Shown: one piece after another, positions 48,131 to 61,664 of the stretch
Position numbering within the stretch: the stretch's first letter is position 1
How the letters are laid out: every line of letters begins with the position of its first letter
Assembly (NCBI GenBank): GCA_018881555.1
Contig: JACAXG010000123.1
Coordinates: forward strand, 86,114-150,113
Source of the DNA: Amblyornis subalaris
Taxonomy: Eukaryota > Chordata > Aves > Passeriformes > Ptilonorhynchidae
Direction: 5' to 3'
Length of the DNA: 64,000 nucleotides
Made by a program: the position numbers and the translations under genes
Notes under the pieces: model-generated
Told to the model about the DNA's origin: nothing
Seen by the model: only the letters and a program-made list of their open reading frames with translations
Database searches by the model: none

Positions 48131-50315
48131 GAGAATATAAAAATTCCTGTATCACAAGCCACATCACGGTGTTTCGGGGCCAAGGAGCACTGTATTAACC
48201 TTTAGAAATACAAGTATTGTGCAGTCATTTAACCTCGTCCTTCGTATGAGTCATGAACTAAAATCTTGCTTAACAATTTTGCCAGTATATCCACGAACAT
48301 ATTTTTCAACCCATGAAAGTGTCCTCAACAAAAGCAGGGTGGGAAATAAAGGAACAGGATTAGCATGAGTGTTGTATCTTCCTCCAATACATATTTTATT
48401 TCTCATTTTTGGGTTAAGAGATTAAGACTCTGTTTTTTAATATTTAAATATCAACTATGTGGAGACAGGGTTAATTGAGACATGTGACTATATTTTATGA
48501 CTTAGATCGTACCTAGAAGGTAACAATCAGTCTAAATCCTGAACTAAATCTCTGATGATAGAACATACAGACAGCTTTAACTTTAAGTAGACAGGGAAGT
48601 TTGTGCAGAGATACAGTATCCTGAAAAGCAAGGGGAAGTGAAGACTCAGCACTTTTCCGTAACAGTTCCTGTGGGTTGAGCTTCCAGGTCAGTGTAGCTG
48701 GGGAAGGTAGCGATATCCAGTCTGTTGCTAACCGAAAGGTGGAATTTATATCTACGCCTGCTTCAAATATCTCTAACCTACTGCCTCAAGTGAAACTATT
48801 GGGTTTGCTTCCAGTTTCCACGATAATTGCATCCCAAGCTGTATTACTCCTGTCTTAGAACAACCCCTTCATAAAATATCCTTTTTACCTGTTCCCTCCA
48901 AGTTGGCTCATATACACACTACCTGCCTGATTAAGCACAAGGAAGTGAACCAAATTCTGAACTTTGAAACTCTTCACCTTATTTTTGGTGCGGTTCTTGG
49001 CATTTCAACTAGTATTAGTCTCAGACTGTCAACTGCATAGGACAGCAACATGAAAAGATACTTGGACTTAGCTAAACATTTATTTCTGCACTGATATATT
49101 GCATAGTCATTCCAGTTCACACACTTAAATTAAAATCTGTATTAGCAAAGTTCTAGCTTAAAAAGTAGCTACCTTCTACTTGTAACAGCCCTTCCTGATT
49201 TATCTTAGTGATCACTTCTAACACTCAGTGACCACTGTGTCTTTACTGTTCCTCACATTTAGTATCTTTGCTGTGTCAGTTTCTGTAATTTAATAACTTT
49301 TTTCTCTAACTCAACATCAGCTGTTTCTAGGATTAAAAATGCAGCATGTTTTGTCATATTGAGTACATTCTGAATGCTAAGGCATACTTTATTCCACTCT
49401 ATTTATTTAAATTCAGGATTTCGATCACTGCTACTGGTGTTTAGTAATCTCAAGGCTTATTGTCTTACAAATCTTCATTTAGAATTTATGTCTGCTCAGC
49501 TTTTTCACATCTAGACTACTATATCAGTACCATACCAAGACTTTTTAACATATGCATTCTACATTCACTTTTATTACTATAAGAAATAATAAAATCCTCA
49601 AGTAACGACTGGAATGGTTGATCACTTTTTTAGAAGCAAACAGCTATTTCAATTCCTTCCGAAATTTTAACTAAATTTTATTAGAAAAAATTTTGTAGAT
49701 GTTATTGATTGGTTCCAGTAGAATAAAAGAGATTTTTCCATGTTGCATGGATTTTTTTCAAAAGTTAATTCCTTAGTATCCAGTAAGAAGGGGAAAGAAT
49801 GATATCTCACAAATTGTCATGGGATGGGGAGCTGCCCTTCAGCCATCATAGAACACTTTTCCCATACTTCTAAGACCAAGTGCCTTAACTTTCTTTTTGT
49901 AATTGTTTTCCTTCACTGTAAGTAAAATAAAAAGAAAACAATAAGCTTATCTCAAAAACATGTGGTTAATTAACTGATTTGCTCAAATATGGTTTTCTAA
50001 TGCTACCTTGTTTGCTTTATCCTTCTTATTCACTATTCATGAAGGATGTCAGTTCAGCTCTAAAGTATCCTTTCCTTGCTTATCTATTTTATGATACCAT
50101 TCCCCAATTCCATCATTCTTACTGAAATCTAGTACCTCAACAGCTACTTGACACTGTTTCTTCACTTATCCTCCTATAGGATAAGTTCTAAGTTCTTTCG
50201 TCTTTTTTTTTTCCCCTGTATATATTTTTCTGAGGCATCTGTTTTTTCCTTTTCTGGGCCTCCAGTGTACTAGTACTACAAAATGGAGATGGTTAATTTT
50301 GTCTTCTGTCACTAC

Positions 50316-50340
50316 TTTTAAGAGTAAAATACTCTTAAAA
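50316..50340. repeat. Perfect 11-bp inverted repeat, 3-nt loop
   Basis: TTTTAAGAGTA (50316-50326) and TACTCTTAAAA (50330-50340) are exact complements around AAA, a near-palindromic tight hairpin. Confidence 0.85.
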
Positions 50341-51875
50341 ATACCTGCCTTAGTGTGGAGTATGTTGATCTGACGAGATTTGAAAAGGAGCCGGCAGAGT
50401 GACGGTTTAGGAGGAATTGAGAGGACACAACAGAAGTCCTGAGCCTTGTGCCCATGGGAGAAGGGATGACTCTCTGCTCTCCTCCCCTTCTAAGTAATGC
50501 AGCAGCTGCCAGAATGCTCTGTGCTTCTTGTTGTTTGAGACTTCAACAACCTCCATGCCTGTAGTATTATCACTGCAGCAGTGGTTATCCTCAAGGACAT
50601 GGAATTATTCTCTTTAGGAGACACAAAAGCTGCATGCATCTTTTCTTACCCTACCATCTCAGTTGGTCTAAGGTGAAATACTAAATTTAGGGCTTCAGCT
50701 ACTGGATAGTACATTTCATTTAAGGTTGTAGTTCCACAGCTTTAATTTTTTGTAGGAAGGAATATAAAAGAACAGGATCATCTATCTCCTAAATTGACAT
50801 AGGATGCCATGAGGGATGCAGGCTGCACTAATTCTTCTCGCAGGACGTGGTTTGTGGTATGCTAAATGAGAACCATTCAGATGTGTAGACTGCAGGTACT
50901 AATAACTTAATTAAATTGCTGTAATACTTCAAACATATTTTCCAGAAGATTTTTTTCTACATCCAGAGCAGTGTACTCTAACTCTCTGCAAAATATTATC
51001 TGTAATCAACCTGTCACATGATATCTAGCTGTGATACACTATTCTCTAGGCATAAACTGAAAAAACCCCAACAATAAGGCCCGAACAACACTTTATTATT
51101 TACCTATGGATTGCTCAAATCTGGAAGCAAAATTATAAAATCACAGTAGTTTCTTCAGATTCCCATATAACTATCTATACTTAACATTGGCATTCATGCT
51201 CAAATATTAATACAAAAGACTAAATTTTGATGATTCTACAGCAAGTAGTCCATTGCTACTCTGACAACTTGTGGTTTCTTGGTCAAAATCTGCCCAAGNA
51301 CAATGCTGCTGTGTGTTAAAAATATTAATCTAAATCATTATTATTAAACACTAATGGAACTATACTCTTTGGAGCTTCTTATATTTCACTGCTGAACTGA
51401 AAGCCAACATAATTTGAACTGATGTTGCAGTCCATCGTCTTTCAAATTCAAAGTAATTTTCATTGTAAATTTAATTTTTTCAGTTGATGACAAAAGACAT
51501 TAAGTAAAGAAAAGACTCATCCAGATCTGCTGAGAAGTAGTCTTGTGTTCTATTTAGACTCTTCTCTTGCTCACTCTTTGAACGGGAATTAAAAAATAAA
51601 GTCAAATTAATCTATTCTTCATTGATAGTCAGTAACTGTGTATTTTAAGTGGTAAACATACTGAAAAAATATTGCAGTTTTTAAAGTCTGTTTAATTACA
51701 CAAATTCAAATAGGAAAAAACCAACTCTTCAATTTTAGATATAGTAATAGAGTTTTTTAGACAATCCCTTTCAAATTACCTCCTTTTTTTGCATTTATAG
51801 AAGAAAAACTATGTAGTGAATAGTTAACTTGAAAGGAAAGAGAGTAGCAGGTTGTCATCTAAAACTAAAATGCTG

Positions 51876-51902
51876 GAAGCTGTGATGAAGCTGTGATGAA
51901 GC
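51876..51902. repeat. 11-bp tandem repeat, about 2.5 copies
   Basis: GAAGCTGTGAT is repeated twice without mismatch, followed by GAAGC. Confidence 0.9.
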
Positions 51903-53049
51903 AATTTCAAGATTTAAATATAAGTTAACCAACAATTCATAAAAAAAGAATCCAAAACTGCCTATTCCTTGAAGAAGAAAGTAACAATACCTATTCATGA
52001 GAACAATCTGCCACGAGTCTTATAAATGCTGATGACTTTAGGTAGGAAAGAGAAGATAATTTTCAGAATCTGACAGTTATTACTGGACTTGTTAGCAATG
52101 TAATGTGCCTGTAGGTTAAGGTGTTGGCAGACATTCCTCAGTAACTAGGCTATAAAAGAGTAGAAAACTGATGCTTTATTAAAAGAAAATGTAAATAAGA
52201 GTTTTCAATCACGGACTTTGGGAAGACTTTCATTATTCAGATGTTATTAGCTACACTGACTTGACACACTGCAGTACTTTTAACTATTAGAGAGGTTAAT
52301 GTGATGCTTTTACGGAGTTTGCTGTCAGCAGATGAGCATTTCTTTTAGACACTATGAGCATACCTAGAAATGACAGAGATAATGCAAGCTGGTTAGAATA
52401 AGAAGCAGATTTGATACATTTTTTTACAAGCAGCCCTACCAAAGTTTACCTCTGTATGCACAAAATTCTTCAAATTTCCTGGTTTTGTAGGTCTCTAGTT
52501 ATTTTGGTTGGTTTTTTGTATGTTTGTTAGAGGTTTTTTTGCAGTGAAGGATAAGCCTTTAGGTGTATAAATATTAGAATTTACATTAAAAATAATCCCT
52601 CATTAATTTCACAGTTTCAAATAGTTAACATCCCCAAACTAAAGCACACTTTAGCCTATACATATGTCATAGTGAGTTTAATGTATCTTTTTGTCATGTA
52701 CCAGGTTTTAACACGCAGATTTTGTGATGCTAAAGTATATTCTGATTTGGATTTGGAAAAAAAATCTGTAGATAGGTTTCTGCATTTTCACAAAAAAATT
52801 GTCCTTTTGTTTGTGTAAAGTATCGTGGTGGTCCTACTGGGAAAGAGAAGAGTGAAGACCAACATGCTCTCACAGAGAAGCTGTGGGAACTGCACTCTTT
52901 CTGAAGTAGGAAGTGGGTTGGGAGGAAAGGATCCTATAATACTTGAAAAAATAAGAGACAAGTTACAAAGTTTGTAAGGAGAAGTACCTAGGAGATGAAA
53001 TAAGTTTTTTCTTCGTTTTTCTTTAAGGTGTTCATTATTCTCAGACACC

Positions 53050-53112
53050 TTGACTCCTCTTTCTCTTCTTTGCTTTCTCCCCTCTCTTCCTGCCTCCCTC
53101 CGTTTCATCTCC
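53050..53112. repeat. Pyrimidine-rich tract
   Basis: CTCCTCTTTCTCTTCTTTGC and CTCCCCTCTCTTCCTGCC type sequence with very few purines. The 119-codon minus-strand open frame over it is a low-complexity Arg/Glu/Lys-rich translation of the purine strand, not a gene. Confidence 0.7.
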
Positions 53113-56100
53113 AAAGCAAAAGGCAATTGGGCTTTATCAGGAGACAAACTTTAGCAAAGTCATTCTCATGACTCAATAGACTTTTGCATACTGGTGGTGA
53201 TGACTGAGTCGCAGAAAGTGTGTTCAACTCCATAGTCAAAAATATCAAAAACCAGAATCAATTTTCTTAAGACAGAACTGTGGGCTGTTTAGGTTTGGTG
53301 GATGTCAGGAGAGCAACAAGAGTAAGTCTAATAAGTCATTGAAAGGAGAAAATACAATAACAAAGTAGAAAAATAATGCAAAAAAATCCGAGGTCAGAAG
53401 CTTTGGTTTCCCTGCAGTGACTGTTCATGTTTCTACTTCAGCAAACTCTTTTCCTGTTGAGAAAATTACTATGTATTCCAGAAATGTGCACACATTATCT
53501 AATACTGCAGTATACAATATTGACTTGATAACTTGTTCACCATTTTCCTCCCAGTCTTCCCTTTCACTTCACACCAGGTTTTGTAGGTTCTATTAACAGC
53601 ATGAAATAGAAATAATTACTATAGTACTAAGCAGCCTATTTTCTCTTGAAGCTCCACGGCAGCTGAAGGTAAAAAGCTCCCTTACANAATAAAATCCAAA
53701 GTGATTCTAGTCAATCAGCAGTTTCCCTGTTGCTCTCATTTTGTTTCTGTGGATTGTAAAGATATCAGCATGGAAGACAAAAATAATTTAGCAAATAACT
53801 ACATTGTGAGTAATTACACCAATATTACTTTCTGAGTTTTAAATTTAGAATTTTCTATAGTTGGTCTTCCTTTTGAACTTAATTAATTCAAAGTTTCTTG
53901 TTCTGAAGTTCATGTGTGAAGATTTCCCAGTCCGAAAATGCTAATTGCTCTGTATACAAAGTCAATTTGACACTGAAATACTTTGTTGGCCTTACTTCAA
54001 AACCTCTTGCCTGAGAACACATGAAACTGCCATGGTCTTTTTGGCCTGAAATGGATTCTTTCACCCAGCATGCAAGAGAATAATCCACACATAGAGTCAA
54101 GGTATTTGACTTATTTAAAATTCTGTGCAGAAAGCATTTCTAGGTGGCAAATCCACAAAGCTAGCACAGCAATTATCCAAACTTCTCACTATTTATATTT
54201 TAGCAAACAAAGGCATTAATGTTCATTGGCTACAACTTACATAGTTCTCTCATTTATTAGTATTCTATCTTCTATTGCTTAAATGATTCTCTCACTTCTT
54301 ATGCTAATTAGTCCACATGCTCTGTTTCTTCTTCTTTTGACTTGGTAGATTTCTTGGGCCAGTAGTTTTGATCATCCACTGCTGGAATTACCCTTTACCT
54401 AGATTGATGAATTGGCCTTGTTTGTTCCTCGTATTCTGGCTTTTCCTTGGTTATTTTGCCAAGTGTCCTTGATTATTTGGCTCAGCATTCTATTATGTCT
54501 GAGTTCACTTGATACATTATCCCAAGTTTCTTTTTTCTATTCTTTCTTTATAGATGCAGCTACTGAGGCTTATTAGAGCTGGAATTACTGAGACATGTTA
54601 ATATATTTTATCTATTTGGAAACTGCACATCAGTCTTATACAATTCACACAGTTTAACATTTTAAATTTTTGTATCGAAGTGTTCATAAAATTAAGAAAA
54701 ATAAGCACTTCTGGTATTTACAGAAAAGGGGAAAATGAGAAGAAGAAAGAAGTCAATGTTAATTTTCAATTATTAAAGTTCTGTAATGGCCACAATTTTT
54801 CGTTTCAACAGTACTGAGATTCATGCTCAGCAAAAACAAGTTTGATTAAGCTTTAATTGGCTGCATTTTGCCTCTGAATATGATGGATGAACTCTTGGGA
54901 AATCATATGTGTTCTATAGAAATCTCTTGGTCATAGAATTGTGAAATTTTATTTTTAAGAAATGTTTAACATTTACATCTTCTGGAAATTATGTACAAGT
55001 AATGCTTGCTCTTTGTTTCATTGAAAACATCAAAAGAAAATCATGTCAGCAATTTATCGATTCCAATATTCTGATAATATATGTTCAAAGAATTTTAAGA
55101 CAGTGTTTTAACAAGATTATTTTCTCACAATTTTCTTCATGGGTCTTTTTTCCTTCCACTTTTGAATATAGCAGAGTCTTGCTTGAAATATGAATATAAG
55201 AATACAATAATGGCAAAACAGAATGGTTGTTCTCTCACTATTCTCGAGTGTCTCACAGTCCAGCTCCTAGCACTACACACACACAAGTTTGTTATAACAA
55301 GCACAGTGGTTTTCTCATGGCCTAAAGACCCTGCTCATCTATTCTGATGCCCAAAAATTCCCATTCACCTCTGCCAGCCATGCTCATGCAATTTCATACA
55401 TGCATTTGCCGAGTTAGGGCAAGTGAGTTGTACTGTGGACTATCATAATTATGCCGTTATGCAGAAAGGTTAAGGTGACCTTTCTTTTAGTTAATAAGGA
55501 AAGTCAAAAACATGATTTTTGCTGCTATGTTGTTACATTGCTATGTCTGAGATGCTTGCTAGTCAGTGAAATATTAAGTTACAATTTTGTAATAGAATGC
55601 TCTATTTTACACATTTTATGCTATAAAATCCCAACACAAGGATTAATATATTCTTTTTCTAAAGTGTGTTATGGAATTAATAAACTTCTTACACTAGTTA
55701 ATATATTAAGATATCTTTATCTATTTGATATATTTCCTAACTGTGGCATAATAATATGGTTAAGAAATTGTTTCTTGGGAGCTTTCATATTATGCTCATG
55801 AATACTATTCTTCTGCAAGGTTATATTAAATAACTGTTTTACCATCAACAATATGATAACTATAGCACACACACACTTTTTTTCTTTCAGAAATAACTCT
55901 AGCCTAACCAGGCAGGAAGAAACTTAGCAAGCTAACAAGTAGCACTGAATTTACATGTAGATACCTGAAGAAACAGCAATGTAATGGTTAATTTCTCTTT
56001 GAGAGGAGTTGACTGTTTACATCTAGAGCCCAGTCTTTTAGTTCCCTGAGTGTTTCTCAGGATTTCTGAAGCTGAGGATGCCAACCATGTTTATGGCTAC

Positions 56101-59100
56101 TTAACAAGTTATGAAGAGAAGATTGGTTTTGTATCTCTCCCTGTATATACGGTGACAGCAAAAATAACTGGGTTTCACCATGTGTTTGACAGTATAAAAG
56201 CAGTTGTATACAGATACAGACAATATGTCTCGAAAATAAGTGCCTTGGTGTAGCGGAAATAAATTTCAGTTTAACCTGACTACTGACTACTACAGCTTCC
56301 TGATACAACAACAACAAGAACAAAACACAAGAAAAAAAAGGAAACCCAAAAAGCAACAAAAAAACCTACCAAAATCGCCAATAAAATCCACATTTCAGTG
56401 TGTCAAAAGAACAGAATAATTTTGTACTATGAGTACAATTAACATCCAAAAATTATCAAAGCATACTCAAATACATACTAAAATGGTTTGTATGTTTCTT
56501 AAAACTGATTCTTGGGCTACTCAAGGTCTGCATATTGTTTTCCTAGTTTTATTTTACTATCAATCTAATTGATTGATCAGACAACAATTAAATGCCTGCT
56601 GATCACGCATGGATGTGGTTTACCTGAGAAAATGTGTCTTGAACCTAAGTGATAAAATAATTTTTTTTTTATTTTTTAATTTTTTACCCATGCGGCATCA
56701 TAGAAAAGATCCATAGATAATTTTTTGCAATTAAAATGGGAGAGAAGAATAATTTTTATAGTTCTATTTTTAATTATTCTACCCATTCAGCAATTCAGTG
56801 TGCTGCTTTGAAATACATAGTCTGTCACCACAAAAAAAGATTTTTTTCTTTATTTGTGAGGAAATATTAATACAAATCTGAAAACATAACAGAAGAATAA
56901 TTTTTATCTTTCAGATTAATCTTTCAGCAGTCTGTCTTCTATATTCTACAGGAAGTAAATATCTAAACAAGCAGGTAAATTAAATTATTTTCTGGTTTAA
57001 TATCTCTTGTATGATACATTATTTCATTGTGGAGCAATTATTTCTGTTATCCTCTGTAACGGCTATAATGGTTTGTGTTCAAGTGGTTTTGTATACCATT
57101 GCCTTGATAATTTTGTTTCTTTTATGCCCATAATTTATAGTTTAAATCTTGATGGCCTTATCCATGAAACTGAAGCAACATATTTTCTTTAATACTGTAC
57201 CGCATAAGCAGAAATAATCTGACTTCACTATCCTTTCACTGTTAAAAGCTGTAATTTGAATATTGACGTGGACCACTGCTTTAACCACTGTAACANAAAA
57301 GAGCTTCTTAAAGCGTACTATATTATTTTAATTATCCATATAAACACTGAAGAAAATCTGTATTTCCTTTCAGGCTTTTAATTTACTGGAAGCTTTTTTG
57401 CGGCTGTCGAATGTTCAGCTTAAATGTTTAAATATCACTATTTGCTGAAGGGAATTACTTTGAAGAATGATGCTGATCCCAACAAGAGCAGATGTCTACT
57501 TATATGCTCTGAAAACCTCAACTAAAATTCACTTTCAGTAAAGAATACTTCAAATCAGCTCCTTACAAATAATAAAAGGACCAAGAATTTTTCACAGAAA
57601 AAGAACCCAGAAAAATAACCTGTGAAGTGGTGGTAAAAATTATAAGGTACTAACAAGTCACAGACTTTGAAAGACAAAATTCTCAGTTTTATCCAGATGA
57701 ATGTTTCAGATATCATTTTTTTCCCTCTTCCTGCGGATGAAGATGGTTTCATAATTAGCTACCAATTAATCAAAGAGAGTAATAAAACAAATATATACAT
57801 TTCTTCGATGGTTTAGTGACCCTGATTAACATTGACATAGCCTTTTCAATTCAAAGTTTTAATGGAAATAATTCTTAAATCACAGGTCCAAATCCAAGGA
57901 AACTATTCAGCAAGTATTTTTAAATTATTTCTTGCTTATGTTACTCTTGCAACAATTTCTACTAGATTTACTGCCGTGTCTCAACACTGTAAGACAAATT
58001 TTGGATACTTCTATGATCCAGTTGTCCATGATAAGACATCAGAATTGTCTATCGACAATTTTCCGTTACCTAAATAAAGAATGTCCAGCAGTCAAGACTG
58101 TCACTGTTGGACCCACTGTAAAAGATGTTCAGCATTAACAAAAATCAATTAGTTTGTCTTAAACACTTTTNTTCCCTTTTGTGCATATCTCAAAAGGCTT
58201 AATTCTGCATCTGTTCCTCAAATTGATGTCAGAGTGCATCTGCCTCCAGGAGGTTTGGTGCATGGCTTCAAGCATTATCATTACCCTTTACTTTCTATAA
58301 CTATAATTGGATCTAGTAAATACAAACATACTGCTGCCAGACTTTAAATATACCAGGTCAGATTAATTAAAATATCTGTAATCTAATTCCTTTCAGTTGC
58401 TTATATAACAAAAATCGTAACATTGCAAATAGTCCAGTTGTAACAAAAGAATTTAAGTATTTCCCTGCAATAACCCAAAATGAAATCACTGTTCCTATTT
58501 GCTTTTATGGAGTGCAAACAGGAAATTTCCTCACTGCAAATGAAAGTCTTGGCTTTAACTTAGTCAATTATTTTTGAAATACCTGTTAGAGCAAGAATCA
58601 CATCTCACTTCCTCTGTGAGCCACAAAAGCAATTAACCCTGCAAAAAACTGTGCCCTTCTTCATCTGCTTGAAACATCAACCAAATTCTTTCCTTTGAAA
58701 TATCAGAGTTGCTAAAAGTATTTCAGAATCTTCAAACAAGGAAGCCTCCAGTCTGCTATGTGGCATTCCTTGCTTTTTGCCTGAGATTCGTGAAATCACC
58801 CTGAATTACACTTGCATTCCAAGACTCAGAAAACAGCTCAGGTATAAATCAACTCTGTGCTTCAGCAATGCTCACCCTGCATTCATCATGTATTTTTGGT
58901 CATTTTGGAGCATGACTTCTCCTATGTTGCCCTAGGGACCTCTCCTCTCTTACACAAACCCACAATCACATTTGTCAAATTTCTGATAAGGTCATGAAAT
59001 TACCACCTTTGTCCATCTCCCGTCCTCATGCTACATCACCAAGTGTTCTCGCATATTTGCAGAATAAACTGGTGGCCTGCCTCCTGTACTTCCAGTTGGC

Positions 59101-59160
59101 TTATAAAAATTAAATAAATCAGAGAAGCTTCTGTGCAGCATGACAATTACAGAGGCTCAG

Positions 59161-59198
59161 CTGCTTCTTAGCAGGGTCTTGCCCTGCTAAGACAGCAG
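59161..59198. repeat. GC-rich hairpin, 16-bp stem with one bulge
   Basis: The left arm CTGCTTCTTAGCAGGG (59161-59176) pairs with CCCTGCTAAGACAGCAG (59182-59198) around loop TCTTG. All 16 left-arm bases pair, with C59193 bulged. The inner 11 pairs (59166-59176 with 59182-59192) are uninterrupted. No tandem or interspersed repeat accounts for it. The stem is shorter than in a typical microRNA precursor. Confidence 0.85.
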
Positions 59199-59358
59199 GG
59201 AACTACACCAGCAGAAACCTTGTTCCAACCAAAATCTTGCTTTTTCCTGTGTTGTAACGCACAAAACAGTGCAGCTGATGAGGGAAATCTTATGTTTCTG
59301 AGGAAACTTAAGTGAAGACAGAAAGGCAGGTGCACTGGGAGATCAGTGTGACAAAAGA

Positions 59359-59395
59359 GTCACCAGCTCAGGGAAAAGTGCCCTGAGCTGGTGAC
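59359..59395. repeat. Perfect 15-bp GC-rich hairpin, 7-nt loop
   Basis: GTCACCAGCTCAGGG (59359-59373) and CCCTGAGCTGGTGAC (59381-59395) are exact complements around AAAAGTG. Beyond a 5/3-nt internal loop, weaker pairing can extend the stem (59348-59353 with 59399-59404, one mismatch), giving a fold of about 57 nt. It is the strongest perfect inverted repeat found by eye in the window, and lies about 160 bp from the other GC-rich hairpin. Confidence 0.92.
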
Positions 59396-60057
59396 AGATG
59401 ACACTGGCATATTTTTGTTAACATTACCCTTTTGTAGAAAAAAGTCTTCTTTTCAACTACTCTTCTTTATTTCCTCTTCTCTTCCATTTTATTTAAAAAA
59501 AAGGTTGCAGGACAACTGCCTCAAAATAAAAATAAAAATTGGATGGTGAAGTTTTTTATTACTTGTTCAAACAGATTCCTCATAAATACCCTCTTTGAAA
59601 GTGACATCGACTCCCCCTCAGGAAGAAGCAGTTACCTGCTAAGAATCAGATTAAAGCCTTTAAGGGAATAAGCATTTAGCAGTTTGAGCAGCAATTTGAC
59701 CCATCTGCCTTCCTCAGTGATGCTTCTCTTCCCCTGCACATACAAATTTGACTGACAGATATTTTTTTTAATACTCTATCTCCTGGGCTGTAAGGCTTCC
59801 AGCATCTGCAATCACATGCAAATTAGAGATCCTGTCCCCTGCTCACATTTTTCTTTCTCTATTTTTTTATGTAGGATTTGGACCATCAAACCCTCTTTTT
59901 TAAACAAAAAATAGTTTTGAGAGGATTTCAGACAGTGAATGCTTGCACCTGTTTCATAGTTATTTTTTTCTTGTCAGTTTGTGCTATCCCAGCATAAGGG
60001 TTTGCAGCCAATTCTGCAGAATATCTTCTGAGTAATACTTACATAAAATTTTTCTTC

Positions 60058-60071
60058 TTTTTTTTTTTTTT
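60058..60071. repeat. T14 homopolymer
   Basis: Uninterrupted T run. I found no cDNA-like sequence on the minus strand next to it that would make it the poly(A) tail of a processed pseudogene. Confidence 0.8.
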
Positions 60072-61664
60072 AATAAGGAAGAGGAGTGGCTGAAGTTTGC
60101 ATGTGTATCAAGAATTCTTGCTGTTGTAACTCCTTCTGTAACTGGGAAACATAAAGCAAAACCTAAGTGCTGGAGCCATTTTTTTCAGGAGAAAGCAGAA
60201 ATTCACCAGAATATGTAAATGTAAAAATGTATGGAAGAAATTAATGTAAATCTCAACAGTCTTGAATCTTTCAAATTAATATTTCACTTAAGATGAAGAT
60301 AATACCAGATGTAGGGACCCTTCTCTATTCAGAGCTTCAGTGTTCCTCAGGTGAAAATTGGAGTCTCACCCTTATCACGCATGCAGAAAACACCTAGCTT
60401 CCAAAGAAAACTTGGGAATGCTGATAGAGTTCTTCATGAGGAACATTTAATTTCCTCAGGAATTTTTTTGTCCTTTGTCCTTTGGCTCAGCCTAGAACTT
60501 GGGTTAAAATTGAGAGAAAAATAAAGTCCAGACCTATAGTATGAGTGGATCTGAAGAAAACTAGGCAAAAGAAACTAAGGGCAGTAAAAATTTCTCTATG
60601 AAGGATTTTTTTTTTAACCAATGGAAGGGCTGACTTGTCCAGTTGACTGCCTAAAATTAAGGTTGGGACAAACAGAAAATCTAGAATTTCAAGAGGAACC
60701 AGGCTCAATAAAGACTGCCAACGTGTGGGCAAAAGGAAACATAGCACACATATGGAGTTAGGAATCAATTGTTAGTTCAATTTATATTTAAGCAGTTGAA
60801 TAGTCCAAATTTTCTAGCTAATATCTCATTAATAGTGAAGCTAATTCTTGAACATAATTTTCTAATACATTTCTTCTCTCCGTCATCCATTCAGTGTCCT
60901 TCTGGCTCCAAATGCTGTCAGTTACAATCCTCAAGAAGACTCAGGGGCAGGGAGGAAGTAACAGCTTTCCACTCATTCTTTTGCATTGCAGCAATCACAA
61001 ATCATATTCAAGATGAAGGCTGCTGACTTTTGTTTTCCTTGGGGAAAGAAAAACAACNCACAGACAGTTTTATATGATAACTCTGACTGTTTCCCACTAC
61101 ACTAATCTAACTTGTCAATATGTGGAGACGTATTTAAACATTTTGATAGGTTCCTCTTATCTCTCCCATTAAGATTATCTCTGTTATATCTACCATACTG
61201 ATCACTCAGTACACATAAGAACCATAAATACAGGACTAGCATTAGAATTCATTGCAGCAGAAAGAGAGAAATTCAACTTCACATTTAAAAAGGTTATTTC
61301 CAAGAGTAGCCTTATGCAAAATTATCCCTCAGGAGAGCAGTAATTGGAAGCTCAGGTCTACGATCTTTCCTTATATTCATATATTTTCTCATTTCCCATG
61401 TTCACTGTAAGAACTGGTATCTAGGAGATCACATGGGAAGAGAGTTTTGAGAAACATCATACCACTGTGATAAGTTGGGCCCTTTGTCTGATGCACAATC
61501 ATCTTCCTTGAAAAAGATACAGAATGAAAAATACTTCACTAATTCCATGCCTCAGTATATGAACTCACCTTGGGTACTCTTACTCTGAGGGACTTTATGA
61601 AAAAAAACATAGAGAATGTTCTGATATGCATTCTGAAAACAACCTAACAGCTTGCATCGTTTTT

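Larger units (their letters stand above)
48131..61664. other. 13.5 kb without recognisable interspersed repeats or genes
   Basis: The longest repeat-poor stretch in the window. No open frame exceeds 120 codons and none resembles a known protein. It holds hairpins at 50316-50340, 59161-59198 and 59359-59395, an 11-bp tandem repeat at 51876, a pyrimidine-rich tract at 53050 and T runs at 56660 and 60058. Absence of insertions can mean constraint (regulatory DNA) or chance; the sequence alone does not decide. Confidence 0.6.

Noticed and set aside
52788..53147. 119-codon minus-strand frame rich in Arg, Glu and Lys
   Set aside because: Its N-terminal part is the translation of the purine strand of a pyrimidine-rich low-complexity tract; no recognisable protein.
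55451..55801. 116-codon plus-strand frame, Cys/Leu-rich
   Set aside because: The composition is that of translated A+T-rich DNA, and the length is within chance expectation.
60058..60071. Poly(T) as the reversed poly(A) tail of a processed pseudogene
   Set aside because: The minus-strand sequence upstream of the tail shows no reading frame or polyadenylation signal of a recognisable mRNA. The same holds for the run at 63478-63491.
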